From: CALGTL01 sp963579135
GTDB taxonomy: Bacteria > Chloroflexota > Dehalococcoidia > Lucifugimonadales > Australimonadaceae
Length of the DNA stretch: 29,338 nt
Reading direction: 5' to 3'
Assembly (NCBI GenBank): GCA_963579135.1
Contig: CAUZFB010000025.1
Coordinates: forward strand, 1-29,338
Positions 14,582 to 22,254 of this stretch are shown in pieces (position 1 is the stretch's first letter; each line of letters opens with the position of its first letter). Made by a program: the position numbers and the translations under genes. The notes under the pieces are model-generated. The model was not told where the DNA came from and did not search any database. It worked only from the letters and a program-made list of their open reading frames with translations.

Positions 14582-14631
14582 GATTTCCTCCGGTGCCATG
14601 GTGATGAGGGGACCTTCGACTAGAAATGGAC

Positions 14632-14649
14632 GGCGTCGATTTCGACGCC
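14632..14649. promoter_or_regulatory. Perfect 18-bp palindrome, probable operator of the bicupin operon
   Basis: GGCGTCGA-TT-TCGACGCC is an exact 8-bp dyad with a 2-bp centre. On the minus strand it begins directly after the predicted -10 box (14655-14650), so it covers the transcription start of the bicupin operon. It also lies 89 bases before the start of the divergent MFS gene. That position is typical of a repressor operator (for example TetR-, MarR- or GntR-like). No regulator gene is next to it, so the protein that binds it is not identified. Confidence 0.6.
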
Positions 14650-14678
14650 AATTTCGGCGGTTACAGGTGTTCTGTCAA
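14650..14678 (-). promoter_or_regulatory. Sigma70-like promoter of the bicupin operon
   Basis: On the minus strand TTGACA (14678-14673) is a perfect -35 box. It is followed by a 17-base spacer and GAAATT (14655-14650), a 3/6 match to the -10 box. The leader to the bicupin ATG would be about 60 bases. The weak -10 and strong -35, with a palindrome immediately downstream, suggest regulated expression. Confidence 0.5.
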
Positions 14679-14737
14679 GCCGTGAACCCGCAGATGGAGT
14701 ATCGTGACATCGTGTACTTCGCCATCCCGCGGCTAGG

Positions 14738-16021
14738 ATGACTTCTTTACGTATGATACCGGCCATCTTCACCAGCAAAACTACCCGGGGACTAACCATC
14801 CTCTACGCGAGCACGGCTATGGCTGGTCTGGGCTGGTCCATGGTACTGCCGATTATTCCGCAATTCCAAGGTGAGTTCAACGTCTCAACTGGTTGGGCGG
14901 TGCAGGTAGTCACCGGTTTCGGGCTGGGCAGGTTCTTCGCTACGCCGATCGCAGGGTTCGTCGTTGACCGCTTCGGCTCGCGGGTTGCGCTCATCGGCGG
15001 CCCCGTGCTCGCTGGGGTGGGCGCGGTCGTCAGCGCCATGACACCGTGGTTTGCGCTGGTTGTCGCCGCGGCGTTTCTGGTCGGTGCGGGCGAGAGCCTG
15101 TGGGCGTTCGGACGTGAAATCGCGGGAATCGACCTCGTGAGGCCCGATCAACGAGGCCGATTGTTGAGCGGGTTCCACGGCGTGCATACGGCAGGCCTGG
15201 CCATCGGTCCTTTGGTCGGCGGGATCATCGCCGATACTGTTGGCCTGCGGGTGGTGTTCGTCGCGTTCGCGGTTGAATCCTTTGCCGCGGTCAGCCTCGG
15301 GATGTTGGTCGCTAACTCCCGACGCCAGACGTCCACAACGCAGCCTGCGGCACCGGAATCCGGGACGGCCAATCGGTCGCCGCTCCAGTGGTGGCGGTCG
15401 CTCAAGGGGCTGTTCTTCCAAATCGACCCGAAGTTGCGGGCGACTTACGTGGCATTAGTGTTCGCCACCTTCGCGAGCTTCCTGTTCAGGCAGGGAGGCT
15501 TCCAGAGCATGCTCCCCATCTTCGCCGACGAAGTCCTTGGTCTATCCGCCACCAAAATCGGCGTGCTGTTTTCGATTGCCGGAGTCATCGTTCTCGGCTT
15601 CATCCTGCCCGTCGGGTTCATCCTGGACAAGGTGGGCCGCAAGTGGGCGACTGTTCCCTCGACAGCCTTGCCTGGCGTCGCCTTTCTGCTGGTTCCATTC
15701 GCCGACTCGTTCGCAACGTTGCTCCCACTGGTCGTGGTCATGGGGGTCGCGAACGGCCTGTCGCTGGGCTCGCTTGCAGCCTCGACCTACGACGTCGTGC
15801 CCGCCTCGGTGCGTGGGCGGCTCCAAGCGTTGCGCCGCACTATCGCGGACCTGGGAGCGATTGGTGGCCCGGCGGTTGGGGGATTGCTGGCTGAGTTCTA
15901 CGGACCCGCGGTGCCGTTCATCGTCTTCGCCCCGATATTGCTCCTTGCAGGACTGGCTCTTGCCTTCGGCGCCAAAGAAACCCTCGTCAAAAATCCTAAA
16001 GAAGCCCCGGTCGAGACTTAA
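14738..16021 (+). CDS. MFS transporter
   Basis: This 427-residue protein is strongly hydrophobic, with about 12 predicted membrane spans in two halves separated by a hydrophilic loop (about 190-230, rich in Ser/Thr/Pro/Arg). Motif A is present in the first half as GFVVDRFGSR (73-82) and is repeated in the second as GFILDKVGRK. The segment GRLLSGFHGVHTAGLAIGPLVG matches the motif-C/antiporter-like region of drug and metabolite transporters. The ATG at 14738 is preceded only by a weak AGG. A second ATG five codons on (14753) is an alternative. It is divergent from the bicupin operon across a 156-bp gap holding a palindrome, so import of the operon's substrate or export of a product is likely. 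Direction and substrate are not visible in the sequence. Confidence 0.9.
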   Translation: MTSLRMIPAIFTSKTTRGLTILYASTAMAGLGWSMVLPIIPQFQGEFNVSTGWAVQVVTGFGLGRFFATPIAGFVVDRFGSRVALIGGPVLAGVGAVVSAMTPWFALVVAAAFLVGAGESLWAFGREIAGIDLVRPDQRGRLLSGFHGVHTAGLAIGPLVGGIIADTVGLRVVFVAFAVESFAAVSLGMLVANSRRQTSTTQPAAPESGTANRSPLQWWRSLKGLFFQIDPKLRATYVALVFATFASFLFRQGGFQSMLPIFADEVLGLSATKIGVLFSIAGVIVLGFILPVGFILDKVGRKWATVPSTALPGVAFLLVPFADSFATLLPLVVVMGVANGLSLGSLAASTYDVVPASVRGRLQALRRTIADLGAIGGPAVGGLLAEFYGPAVPFIVFAPILLLAGLALAFGAKETLVKNPKEAPVET

Positions 16022-16044
16022 TACCTCCGGGAAAGGAGTGCTGG

Positions 16045-16148
16045 GTGGGCTTGAATTCGTGCCCACGCCGCCCATCCCCATTCCGCGCCGGTAAGCTGCC
16101 CAACATGGCCAAGGACCTCCGTTGTAGGAATCCCGTCCCTTCGACGGG
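16045..16148. terminator. Convergent intergenic region with two hairpins, possible terminators
   Basis: Between the MFS stop (16021) and the hydrolase stop (16205) are two dyads. GTGGGC (16045-16050) pairs with GCCCAC (16061-16066) over a 10-base loop. CCCGTC (16132-16137) pairs with GACGGG (16143-16148) over a CCTTC loop. Neither is followed by a clear T-run. The second includes CCCTTCGACGGGCT, which resembles a degenerate reverse copy of the REP-like repeat found at 18285 and 24424. Confidence 0.3.
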
Positions 16149-16204
16149 CTTGCATCAACAGGATAGAGAGGCGGGTACATTACCGTTTGTTCCGCCCCGT
16201 TCGC

Positions 16205-16978
16205 TCACCGCACCTTCCGCACTGACTTCATCGCAGACGGCAGCACCGCGTCCCCCAGAAAATCCAGGATTAGCCGATTCACAATCTCTGGCTTCTCCTT
16301 CTTCACGCCGTGCGAAGAGCCTGGAATCATCGCCATCTGTCCCTCGACCAACGTCTCGTAAAGCTCCACGCTATGGGAATGTGAAATCACATCGTCGTCC
16401 CCCACCATCACTAGCACTGGAGCCGTGATGGCCGCGATTTCGGCCAATGTCAATGTGGGTTCCGTGAGCCACATCTGTTGCGTCTTCCGGAAGATGACCG
16501 GCCAGTGGGCCGATCCTTCAGGGGACAGCGCATCGTAGCGCGTACGACTCTTCGCGAACTCTTCATCGTCAGGATCCGCGTCGGCGAGCGTGGGCCAGAA
16601 CAAACCATCTTTGTGATAGTTAGCGCCAATCACCACCGCTCGACTCAGCAGATTCGGGCGTTGCAGCGCTAGATACAGGCCAAGAATACCGCCATCGCTA
16701 TGCCCGACCACGTGGGCCCGTTGGTTGGCGACCCGCTCAATGAACTCGATTGTGTCGTTGGCCATCGCCTGATACGTCAAAGGCTCGGCGAGATCGGGGG
16801 TACGCGCATGCCCTTGCTGTTCCGGAACGAGCACTCGATACCGTTCGCTTAGGGGCTCGATCTGCTGCTCCCAGGTCTGGGCTCCGCTCATCCCCCCATG
16901 CAGCAGTAGCACGGGAGGGTTGCTCGCGTCGCCGTACTCCTCGTAGTACATCGCTAATCGCGAAAGTTGCGCGTACAT
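16205..16978 (-). CDS. Alpha/beta hydrolase (esterase/lipase-like)
   Basis: The protein is 257 residues. VLLLHGGMSG (23-32) forms the oxyanion hole, GHSDGG (92-97) holds nucleophile Ser94, VGDDDVI (192-198) the acid, and GSSHGV (220-225) His223, a complete triad in the classical order. AAGGAG (minus strand, 16985-16990) lies six bases before the ATG at 16978; a GTG one codon upstream is the alternative. There is no signal peptide. The GHSDGG elbow and EQQGHART loop are those of the broad epoxide-hydrolase/haloperoxidase-like group of small hydrolases. It lies 64 bp after the FSR-like MFS gene on the same strand and may be co-transcribed with it. No specific substrate is indicated. Confidence 0.88.
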   Translation of the reverse strand: MYAQLSRLAMYYEEYGDASNPPVLLLHGGMSGAQTWEQQIEPLSERYRVLVPEQQGHARTPDLAEPLTYQAMANDTIEFIERVANQRAHVVGHSDGGILGLYLALQRPNLLSRAVVIGANYHKDGLFWPTLADADPDDEEFAKSRTRYDALSPEGSAHWPVIFRKTQQMWLTEPTLTLAEIAAITAPVLVMVGDDDVISHSHSVELYETLVEGQMAMIPGSSHGVKKEKPEIVNRLILDFLGDAVLPSAMKSVRKVR

Positions 16979-17042
16979 CACTGGCTCCTTCGTTTCGGCC
17001 TACTTCGCCGTGTGAGCGGTCTGTCGGACGTATAGGGCATAA

Positions 17043-18257
17043 CTATGATGATTGCGTGGGCGCTTGAAACTCCTGCCAGGAAAACAGCGCCGCTGCCGCA
17101 AACGTGATCACCAACGATGCACCAGCGAGCATCACGAACACCCACTCGACGCCTGTACTATCGGCAATCAGCCCGCCGCCTATCCCCGCGAACGACCCGA
17201 TACCGAACCCCGTCAGCGATGTCAGCCCGTAAACCCGCCCATGCGATCGTTCCGCCGCGAAATCCGAGATCATTGCCACCGCTGTTGGCTGTGCCATGAA
17301 ATTGAAGAACACGAAGATTGCTGCGGTTGCCAATAACAGCCAACCCGTCGACGCGGCCATGGCCAACAGGGCCGGGATAGTCACCGCGGCCAGTGGTAGC
17401 AGTAGACGGTGCCTCCGAACCCGCTCCCCAAGTTCTCCGCCCAAGTATTGTCCGGCCACACCGAACAGCAACGCGAAAGTCGCGAACGCACCACCGACGA
17501 CCACGGGTTGGAACCCGGCGACATCGAATCCCAGATTGGTACTTAAGTGCAACGGCAGGAATGTCGTCAATCCCCTGAAAATGAACCCGAATCCGGCATT
17601 GATCACGAACATCAATGCCAACGGCACCAGCAAAGTAGGGCTCGATGGATTGAATGACCTTGCTGCGTCTGGGTCAGGCTCACCAACGTTGGAGCGGTAC
17701 GTAGCGGTGGCAACGGTAATCGCGATGATTGCGAAAAAGATGAACGATGCTCGCCAACTCCAGATGCCCGCGATGCCACCGGCAATCAGCGGCGCAAACG
17801 CCGTGCCGATATTGCCGCCTGCACCGTGGATGCCCAACGCTCGTGCTCGTTGACGCACACCTCGCGTGATGAGCGACAGCCCCGCCGGGTGGTAGAGCCC
17901 GCCCAGCAAACCCATGATCACCAGCGCGAGTGCCAATACAGTCACGTTCGGCGCCGCCGCCGCTAGAAGAGCCGCCGCCCCCGCACCTCCCATGGAGATC
18001 GACACCATTCGCTTGGACCCCAAGCGGTCAGCGGCCTGGCCTGCGGGCAATGCCATCACCGCGTAGGCAAGCGCTGATGCGTTGGCAATAGCACCGAGAA
18101 GCGCCAGCTTCACATCGAACTCCACCGCGATCACGAACAGCACCGCGCCGTAAACCAGCTCCACCGCATGGTTCAGCCCATGCGCCACACTCGTGAACCC
18201 CACGATACGACGCTCAACAGCCGTCATTCCCGAAGTGATTTGCTCTCCCGTGCTCAT
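17043..18257 (-). CDS. MFS transporter, FSR (fosmidomycin-resistance)-like subfamily
   Basis: This 404-residue protein has about 12 membrane spans. The start, with VAHGLNHAVELVYGAVLFVI (24-43), is typical of the FSR-like MFS subfamily, which has a conserved H..NH in the first helix. Motif A reads GQAADRLGSKR (73-83), and LGGLYHPAGLSLITRGVRQR with GIHGAGGNIG (about 118-152) matches the subfamily's 'YHP.g..l.......ra..l..h..gG..G' signature. The ATG at 18257 has only a weak Shine-Dalgarno. An efflux role is known for characterised members; the substrate here is unknown. The upstream gap (18258-18426) holds a REP-like repeat and separates it from msrA, transcribed the other way. Confidence 0.9.
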   Translation of the reverse strand: MSTGEQITSGMTAVERRIVGFTSVAHGLNHAVELVYGAVLFVIAVEFDVKLALLGAIANASALAYAVMALPAGQAADRLGSKRMVSISMGGAGAAALLAAAAPNVTVLALALVIMGLLGGLYHPAGLSLITRGVRQRARALGIHGAGGNIGTAFAPLIAGGIAGIWSWRASFIFFAIIAITVATATYRSNVGEPDPDAARSFNPSSPTLLVPLALMFVINAGFGFIFRGLTTFLPLHLSTNLGFDVAGFQPVVVGGAFATFALLFGVAGQYLGGELGERVRRHRLLLPLAAVTIPALLAMAASTGWLLLATAAIFVFFNFMAQPTAVAMISDFAAERSHGRVYGLTSLTGFGIGSFAGIGGGLIADSTGVEWVFVMLAGASLVITFAAAALFSWQEFQAPTQSS

Positions 18258-18284
18258 AACGAGCCAGATGATAGTTCATAGGTA

Positions 18285-18322
18285 CTGTCTCCTGAGCGGA
18301 GCGCCAGCGCAGTCGAAGGACC
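18285..18322. repeat. REP-like intergenic repeat, copy A
   Basis: The element reads CTGTCTCCTGAGCGGAGCGC, then CAGCGCAGTCGAAGGACC. It shares CTGTxTCCTGAGCG and CAGCGCAGTCGAAGG with the element at 24424-24456. Copy A has six extra bases (GAGCGC) that look like a small internal duplication. TCCTGA and TCGAAGGA at the two ends form an imperfect dyad. It lies between the divergent FSR-like MFS gene and msrA. Confidence 0.65.
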
Positions 18323-18426
18323 CCTCTCTTTCTCACCTCACCACCTCCGCCCCCTCCCCAACGCGCAACCCCAACCTGCGTTACGCTAGTTCCTAATCGA
18401 CAGCAACGCAGTGTGGAGGCTGGGTA

Positions 18427-18966
18427 ATGAGTGGACAGCGTCAAGAGATTGCAACGCTCGCGGGCGGTTGCTTCTGGTGCATCGAGGCAGTGTTTGAACT
18501 CGTACGAGGCGTCGACAAAGCGGTCTCCGGCTATGCCGGCGGCAACACCGTGAGCCCCTCGTACTACGACGTGTGCACGGGCATGACCGGCCACGCAGAG
18601 GTCGTTCAGCTGACGTTCGACCCCGACGTCGTGACGTACCGTGAGATGCTTGACCTATTCTTTGTCACGCACGACCCCACGACATTGAACCGGCAGGGCC
18701 CTGATTCCGGAACGCAGTACCGGTCGGCCGTGTACTACCACGACGACGCCCAGCGAGAGCAAGCAGAAGCAGCGCTGTCGGCCGCGCAATCGCTCTGGCC
18801 GAACCCCATAGTCACCGAGATCACCGCTATGCCCGAGTTCTACCCGGCGGAGGATTACCACCAGGAGTATTTCCGCATGAACCCGGGCCAAGGCTATTGC
18901 CAGGTCATCATCGCGCCGAAAGTGGCCAAGTTCCGCAAGGAACACTTGGAAGCGATCCGGGCTTAG
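18427..18966 (+). CDS. msrA: Peptide-methionine (S)-S-oxide reductase MsrA
   Basis: This 179-residue MsrA reduces methionine-S-sulfoxide in proteins. The active-site motif GCFWC (14-18) has catalytic Cys15. GHAEVVQL (55-62) holds the conserved Glu, and GPDSGTQYRS (91-100), DYHQEYFRMNP (143-153) and a resolving-type Cys158 in GQGYCQV are all present. GGAGG at 18415-18419 lies seven bases before the ATG. It is transcribed alone on the plus strand. Its stop codon overlaps the folK stop from the other strand by four bases. No MsrB domain is fused. Confidence 0.97.
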   Translation: MSGQRQEIATLAGGCFWCIEAVFELVRGVDKAVSGYAGGNTVSPSYYDVCTGMTGHAEVVQLTFDPDVVTYREMLDLFFVTHDPTTLNRQGPDSGTQYRSAVYYHDDAQREQAEAALSAAQSLWPNPIVTEITAMPEFYPAEDYHQEYFRMNPGQGYCQVIIAPKVAKFRKEHLEAIRA

Positions 18967-19478
18967 CCCTTACGGTGCGCCGGGAACACCCCCGACGTCC
19001 CTTCCCAAGCGCGAACCCCGCGCTGGTTGCTGACATCGCCGAGAAGCTGGCGGATGCTCTTGCCCAGCGTCGGATGATTCACGTCGCCCGCCACGTCCGC
19101 CAACGGCTGGAGAACGAATGCGCGCTGGTGCAGGTGCGGGTGAGGAACTATCAGCCCCTCATCGTTCACAATCTGGTTGCCGTAGAGCAGCAGGTCCAAG
19201 TCTAGCGTGCGTGGGCCGTTCGGGAACGGCGTCGCCTTCCCCAGCGTTTGCTCCACCGCTTGCAGGAGCGCCAATAGCTCGTGCGGCGACAGCTCCGTCT
19301 CCACTGCCGCAACAGCGTTGAGAAACCACTCTTGATCGGCGAAGCCTACCGGCTCGGTCTCGTAGAGTGGCGATAGCATCGTCACCGTCAGCTGTACCGC
19401 CATCTCGCTCACGGCGCGTTCGAGATTGGCGAGTCTCTCGCCCTCGTTGCCTCCGAGCGCCACATAGACGATGGTCAA
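18963..19478 (-). CDS. folK: 2-amino-4-hydroxy-6-hydroxymethyldihydropteridine pyrophosphokinase (HPPK)
   Basis: The protein is 171 residues. It transfers pyrophosphate from ATP to 6-hydroxymethyl-7,8-dihydropterin, giving the substrate of FolP. VYVALGGNEGERLANLERAV opens the fold, LYETEPVGFADQEWFLNAVA is the conserved 'Y.T.Pvg...q..flN' stretch, and GPRTLDLDLLLYG is the HPPK signature with the two metal-binding aspartates. The start is a TTG at 19478 sharing bases with the folB stop (TTGA), so translation is coupled. A much longer open frame upstream (to 19913) is a shadow of folB and folP. It is the last gene of the folP-folB-folK operon and overlaps msrA by four bases at the 3' end. Confidence 0.93.
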   Translation of the reverse strand: MTIVYVALGGNEGERLANLERAVSEMAVQLTVTMLSPLYETEPVGFADQEWFLNAVAAVETELSPHELLALLQAVEQTLGKATPFPNGPRTLDLDLLLYGNQIVNDEGLIVPHPHLHQRAFVLQPLADVAGDVNHPTLGKSIRQLLGDVSNQRGVRAWEGTSGVFPAHRKG

Positions 19479-19864
19479 CTCCGGGGCTCGCGCTTGCCGT
19501 GTTGTCGTTCGACGGTCAGCCGCACCCCGACGCCGCTGACACCCTTGGCCGCGAGCGCTCGCGGCTTGGTGACGCCAACGCCGACCGACTGCACCAATGG
19601 GAACCGCTCGAGGAGGGCATTGCCGATGCGGGTTGCCAATGCCTCTACCAGGTGCACCTCCTCGCTCGAAACGCACTCGCGCACCGTGTCCCAGGCGTCG
19701 CGGTAGTCCAGCGTCTCCTTGATACTGTCCGTCCTCCCCGCCGCCGTCAGATCGATGGCCAGGTCCAGGTCGATCAGCACGTCCTGGAGCGTAGCGCGCT
19801 CCTCGGGAGTCACTCCGATGTGGCAGGGGAAAGACGCCTGCCGGATGAAGATTGTGTCGCTCAT
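19475..19864 (-). CDS. folB: Dihydroneopterin aldolase
   Basis: This 129-residue enzyme cleaves dihydroneopterin to 6-hydroxymethyldihydropterin and glycolaldehyde. CHIGVTPEERATLQDVLIDL contains the conserved Glu of the 'GV...ER' motif, TLDYRDAWD has the conserved Tyr, VHLVEALATRIGNALLERFP is the typical helix, and VGVTKPRA carries the catalytic Lys. The ATG at 19864 overlaps the folP stop (ATGA). It sits in the middle of the folP-folB-folK operon, upstream of folK in the same biosynthetic branch. Length and motif spacing are normal. Confidence 0.94.
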   Translation of the reverse strand: MSDTIFIRQASFPCHIGVTPEERATLQDVLIDLDLAIDLTAAGRTDSIKETLDYRDAWDTVRECVSSEEVHLVEALATRIGNALLERFPLVQSVGVGVTKPRALAAKGVSGVGVRLTVERQHGKREPRS

Positions 19865-20703
19865 GCTCGTTCGATGGCCTCTGCGATGATGATTGCTTGC
19901 TTGCATGCGGCAACGTCGTGCACCCGCACGATATCGACGCCTGCCTGAACGCACTTCACGACGGCGGCGATGGTCCCTGGGCCCCGGTCGTCTGCAGCCG
20001 CGTCGGTGAGCTCACCGATGAACCGCTTGCGCGACGGCCCAACCAGCAGTGGGTATCCGAGGTCGGTGAAGGAGTTGAGGTTGTTGAGCAATTCGAGGTT
20101 CTGATTCGTGTCTTTCGCGAACCCGAGGCCAGGGTCGATTATTACGCTCTGCGCTCCGGCAGCGACCGCGTTGCTCGCCTGCGCCACCAGGTACGCAGCG
20201 ATTTCCGCCAGCATGTCGTAGTACTGATTGCTGGTCGCCATGGTCTGTGGCGTCCCTTTCATGTGCATGATCGTCACCGATGCCCCCGTACCTCGGACAG
20301 CATCCAGCATCGCCGCGTCACGCAGTCCCGTGACATCGTTGATCATCGTCGCCCCCGCCTCCATGCAACGGCGGGCAACGTCAGCATTGCGCGTGTCGAT
20401 GGAAACCGGCACCTTGAGCGATGCCGCGATCGCCTCGATGACAGGTGCTACCCGGCGAAGTTCCTCGTCCGTCGACACTGGCGCGGCCCCGGGGCGAGTG
20501 CTCTCTCCTCCCACATCGATGATGTCAGCGCCGTCGGCGGCAAGGCGAAACGCCTGATCTACGGCGGCCGCCGTATCCAGATACAAGCCACCGTCCGAGA
20601 ACGAATCGGGCGTCACATTGAGCACTCCCATGAGGAGCGTACGGTTGGTGGGGAGTTCGTAGTTGCCGAGGCGCAGCGCCTTGCGTTGGGTTTGCCTGAC
20701 CAT
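19861..20703 (-). CDS. folP: Dihydropteroate synthase
   Basis: The protein is 280 residues. It condenses 6-hydroxymethyldihydropterin pyrophosphate with p-aminobenzoate and is the target of sulfonamides. Both signatures are present: LMGVLNVTPDSFSDGG (24-39) and DVGGESTRPGA (63-73). SIDTRNADVA, INDVTGL, IDPGLGFAKD and VGPSRKRFIG are the remaining pterin- and phosphate-binding loops. The start is the ATG at 20703; a TTG two codons before (20709) is less likely. It is the first fol gene, 111 bp downstream of the DHA3 MFS gene on the same strand, with folB starting inside its stop codon. Confidence 0.96.
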   Translation of the reverse strand: MVRQTQRKALRLGNYELPTNRTLLMGVLNVTPDSFSDGGLYLDTAAAVDQAFRLAADGADIIDVGGESTRPGAAPVSTDEELRRVAPVIEAIAASLKVPVSIDTRNADVARRCMEAGATMINDVTGLRDAAMLDAVRGTGASVTIMHMKGTPQTMATSNQYYDMLAEIAAYLVAQASNAVAAGAQSVIIDPGLGFAKDTNQNLELLNNLNSFTDLGYPLLVGPSRKRFIGELTDAAADDRGPGTIAAVVKCVQAGVDIVRVHDVAACKQAIIIAEAIERA

Positions 20704-20814
20704 CGCCAAAGGGTATCGGATTGGCCTGCAGTACGCCCGTTTCTATCGGTTGATCACTAGAGCTTGACCTATGCCTTGAGAGCATCGCGTGCTGACGCAG
20801 GTGTCGCCTGACAT

Positions 20815-22116
20815 CTAGGTCTTGATCTCCTCGGCGGCATCGGGCAGCGCAAAGTGCCTGAGCGCGGTGCTTCGCACCAAGAACCCATAGATGTAGACCA
20901 GCACGACTGTCGCTCCCCCGGCGAGAGCATAGCGCGGGCCCACGAATTCGGAGGTGAAATTGAGCAGGGTGCCACTCAACAGAAGCAGGCCCCACAGCAA
21001 GCCGTAGAGCGACATCACCCGCCCACGGTACTGCTCGTCTACCGTGGACTGCAGGATCACGTTGGCGCTGGTTTGGAAATAGATATGGGCCATCCCCGTG
21101 AGGCCGAGCAATCCAACAGACAGGAAGAAATTGGCGCTCACGGCGACACCGATGAGGGAAAGCGCGAACGTCGTCATGCCGATGATGATCACTTCGCCAG
21201 GTCTGAAGCGCCCGTGCACGAAACTGAGCGTGCCGAGTCCGATCAGCGCGCCGACGCCAGCCGCCGACGTGAGAACGCCGAGACCTATCGCCCCCTTGCC
21301 CAACTCATCGGCGAATACAGGGAGCATGAACACATAGCCTGCTGTGAACGTCGCGTAGACGAAGGCCGAGAAGATGACTTTCGAGAACACCTCGTCGGCA
21401 CGCACGTACTGGATACCCTCTACCAGGTTCTTGATCATGCTTCCTTGGGCGGTGCCTCGGACCTGGTGGGGCCGCACAAGCCGGAGCATCGCCACCATCG
21501 TTGCGGCTCCCCCTGCGGAAAGCAGGAAGCTGACGTCCGCACCCCATGCCGCAATCACGAATCCCGCGATGGACGGTGCGAAAACACGAGTGCTGCTCCA
21601 TGCGAGCGAGATCAGCGGAACGGCCGACGGGATGTGCGACCTATCGGGCAGCAATCGAGGGAAGAAAGCGGTCCTGGCAGGCTCATCGATTGACTGCGAT
21701 ACACCCAGCGCGAATGCGGACACTGCCAGGTGCCATACCTCGATCTTCTCCATGATTGCCAGGGCCGCAACCATCAGGATGATGCTCGTCGACAGAGCTT
21801 GCGCTACCGCGATGAGCCGTCGCTGACTCCAGCGGTCGGCGAACACGCCACCGACCAGCGTCAGCGTTACGCGCGGCAGGAACCCGACAAGATTAATTAG
21901 CGCGAGAGCGGCCGGGGACCCTGTCAATTCAAAGGCCAGCCAACCAACCGTGACTTGAAACATCTGCTGCCCGATGATCTGGGCAGTCAATCCTATCCAG
22001 AACAGTCGGAAATCGCGGACGCGCAGCGCCGCGAACAACGAGAGCCAACGAAGAAAGGCACGAACGATCGGGCCATGCGTTGCGGGTTGCCGTGTTGGAG
22101 GCTGAATATCGTTCAT
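20815..22116 (-). CDS. MFS transporter, DHA3-like (EntS-type)
   Basis: This is a 433-residue membrane protein with about 12 spans. The FRLFWIGLTAQIIGQQMFQV start, GWLAFELTGSPAALALINLV, motif A GGVFADRWSQRR (89-100) and QSIDEPARTAFFPRLLP are typical of the DHA3/MFS_3 group that includes the enterobactin exporter EntS and macrolide pumps. Characterised members are mainly exporters. QSTVDEQYRGRVMSLYGLLW in the second half is also characteristic. The ATG at 22116 has no strong Shine-Dalgarno. It is divergent from the extradiol dioxygenase (138-bp gap), and the folate operon follows it on the same strand. Its cargo cannot be inferred. Confidence 0.9.
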   Translation of the reverse strand: MNDIQPPTRQPATHGPIVRAFLRWLSLFAALRVRDFRLFWIGLTAQIIGQQMFQVTVGWLAFELTGSPAALALINLVGFLPRVTLTLVGGVFADRWSQRRLIAVAQALSTSIILMVAALAIMEKIEVWHLAVSAFALGVSQSIDEPARTAFFPRLLPDRSHIPSAVPLISLAWSSTRVFAPSIAGFVIAAWGADVSFLLSAGGAATMVAMLRLVRPHQVRGTAQGSMIKNLVEGIQYVRADEVFSKVIFSAFVYATFTAGYVFMLPVFADELGKGAIGLGVLTSAAGVGALIGLGTLSFVHGRFRPGEVIIIGMTTFALSLIGVAVSANFFLSVGLLGLTGMAHIYFQTSANVILQSTVDEQYRGRVMSLYGLLWGLLLLSGTLLNFTSEFVGPRYALAGGATVVLVYIYGFLVRSTALRHFALPDAAEEIKT

Positions 22117-22254
22117 CCGTTACGCGGTGGCGTCTACCTTGGTGAGTTCAGCCAGCTTACCAGAGGGTGGTTGCGAGAATCGTCAACGTACCTAGGTCGA
22201 CTTGAACAATAGTCGAGTTCAGGAATACAGTGCGCCCATCAGTCTTTGGAGGTG

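Noticed and set aside
16045..16428. Plus-strand reading frame of 127 codons
   Set aside because: It is Ser/Pro/Arg-rich and mostly antisense to the alpha/beta hydrolase at 16205-16978, which has a complete catalytic triad.
19479..19913. Long upstream extension of the folK reading frame
   Set aside because: It is Arg/Gly-rich shadow sequence antisense-free but out of frame with folB and folP, which are clearly the real genes there.
22182..22210. Possible promoter (GTCAAC / AACAAT) ahead of the extradiol dioxygenase
   Set aside because: The -10 match is fair, but the -35 match is poor and alternative placements are equally good.
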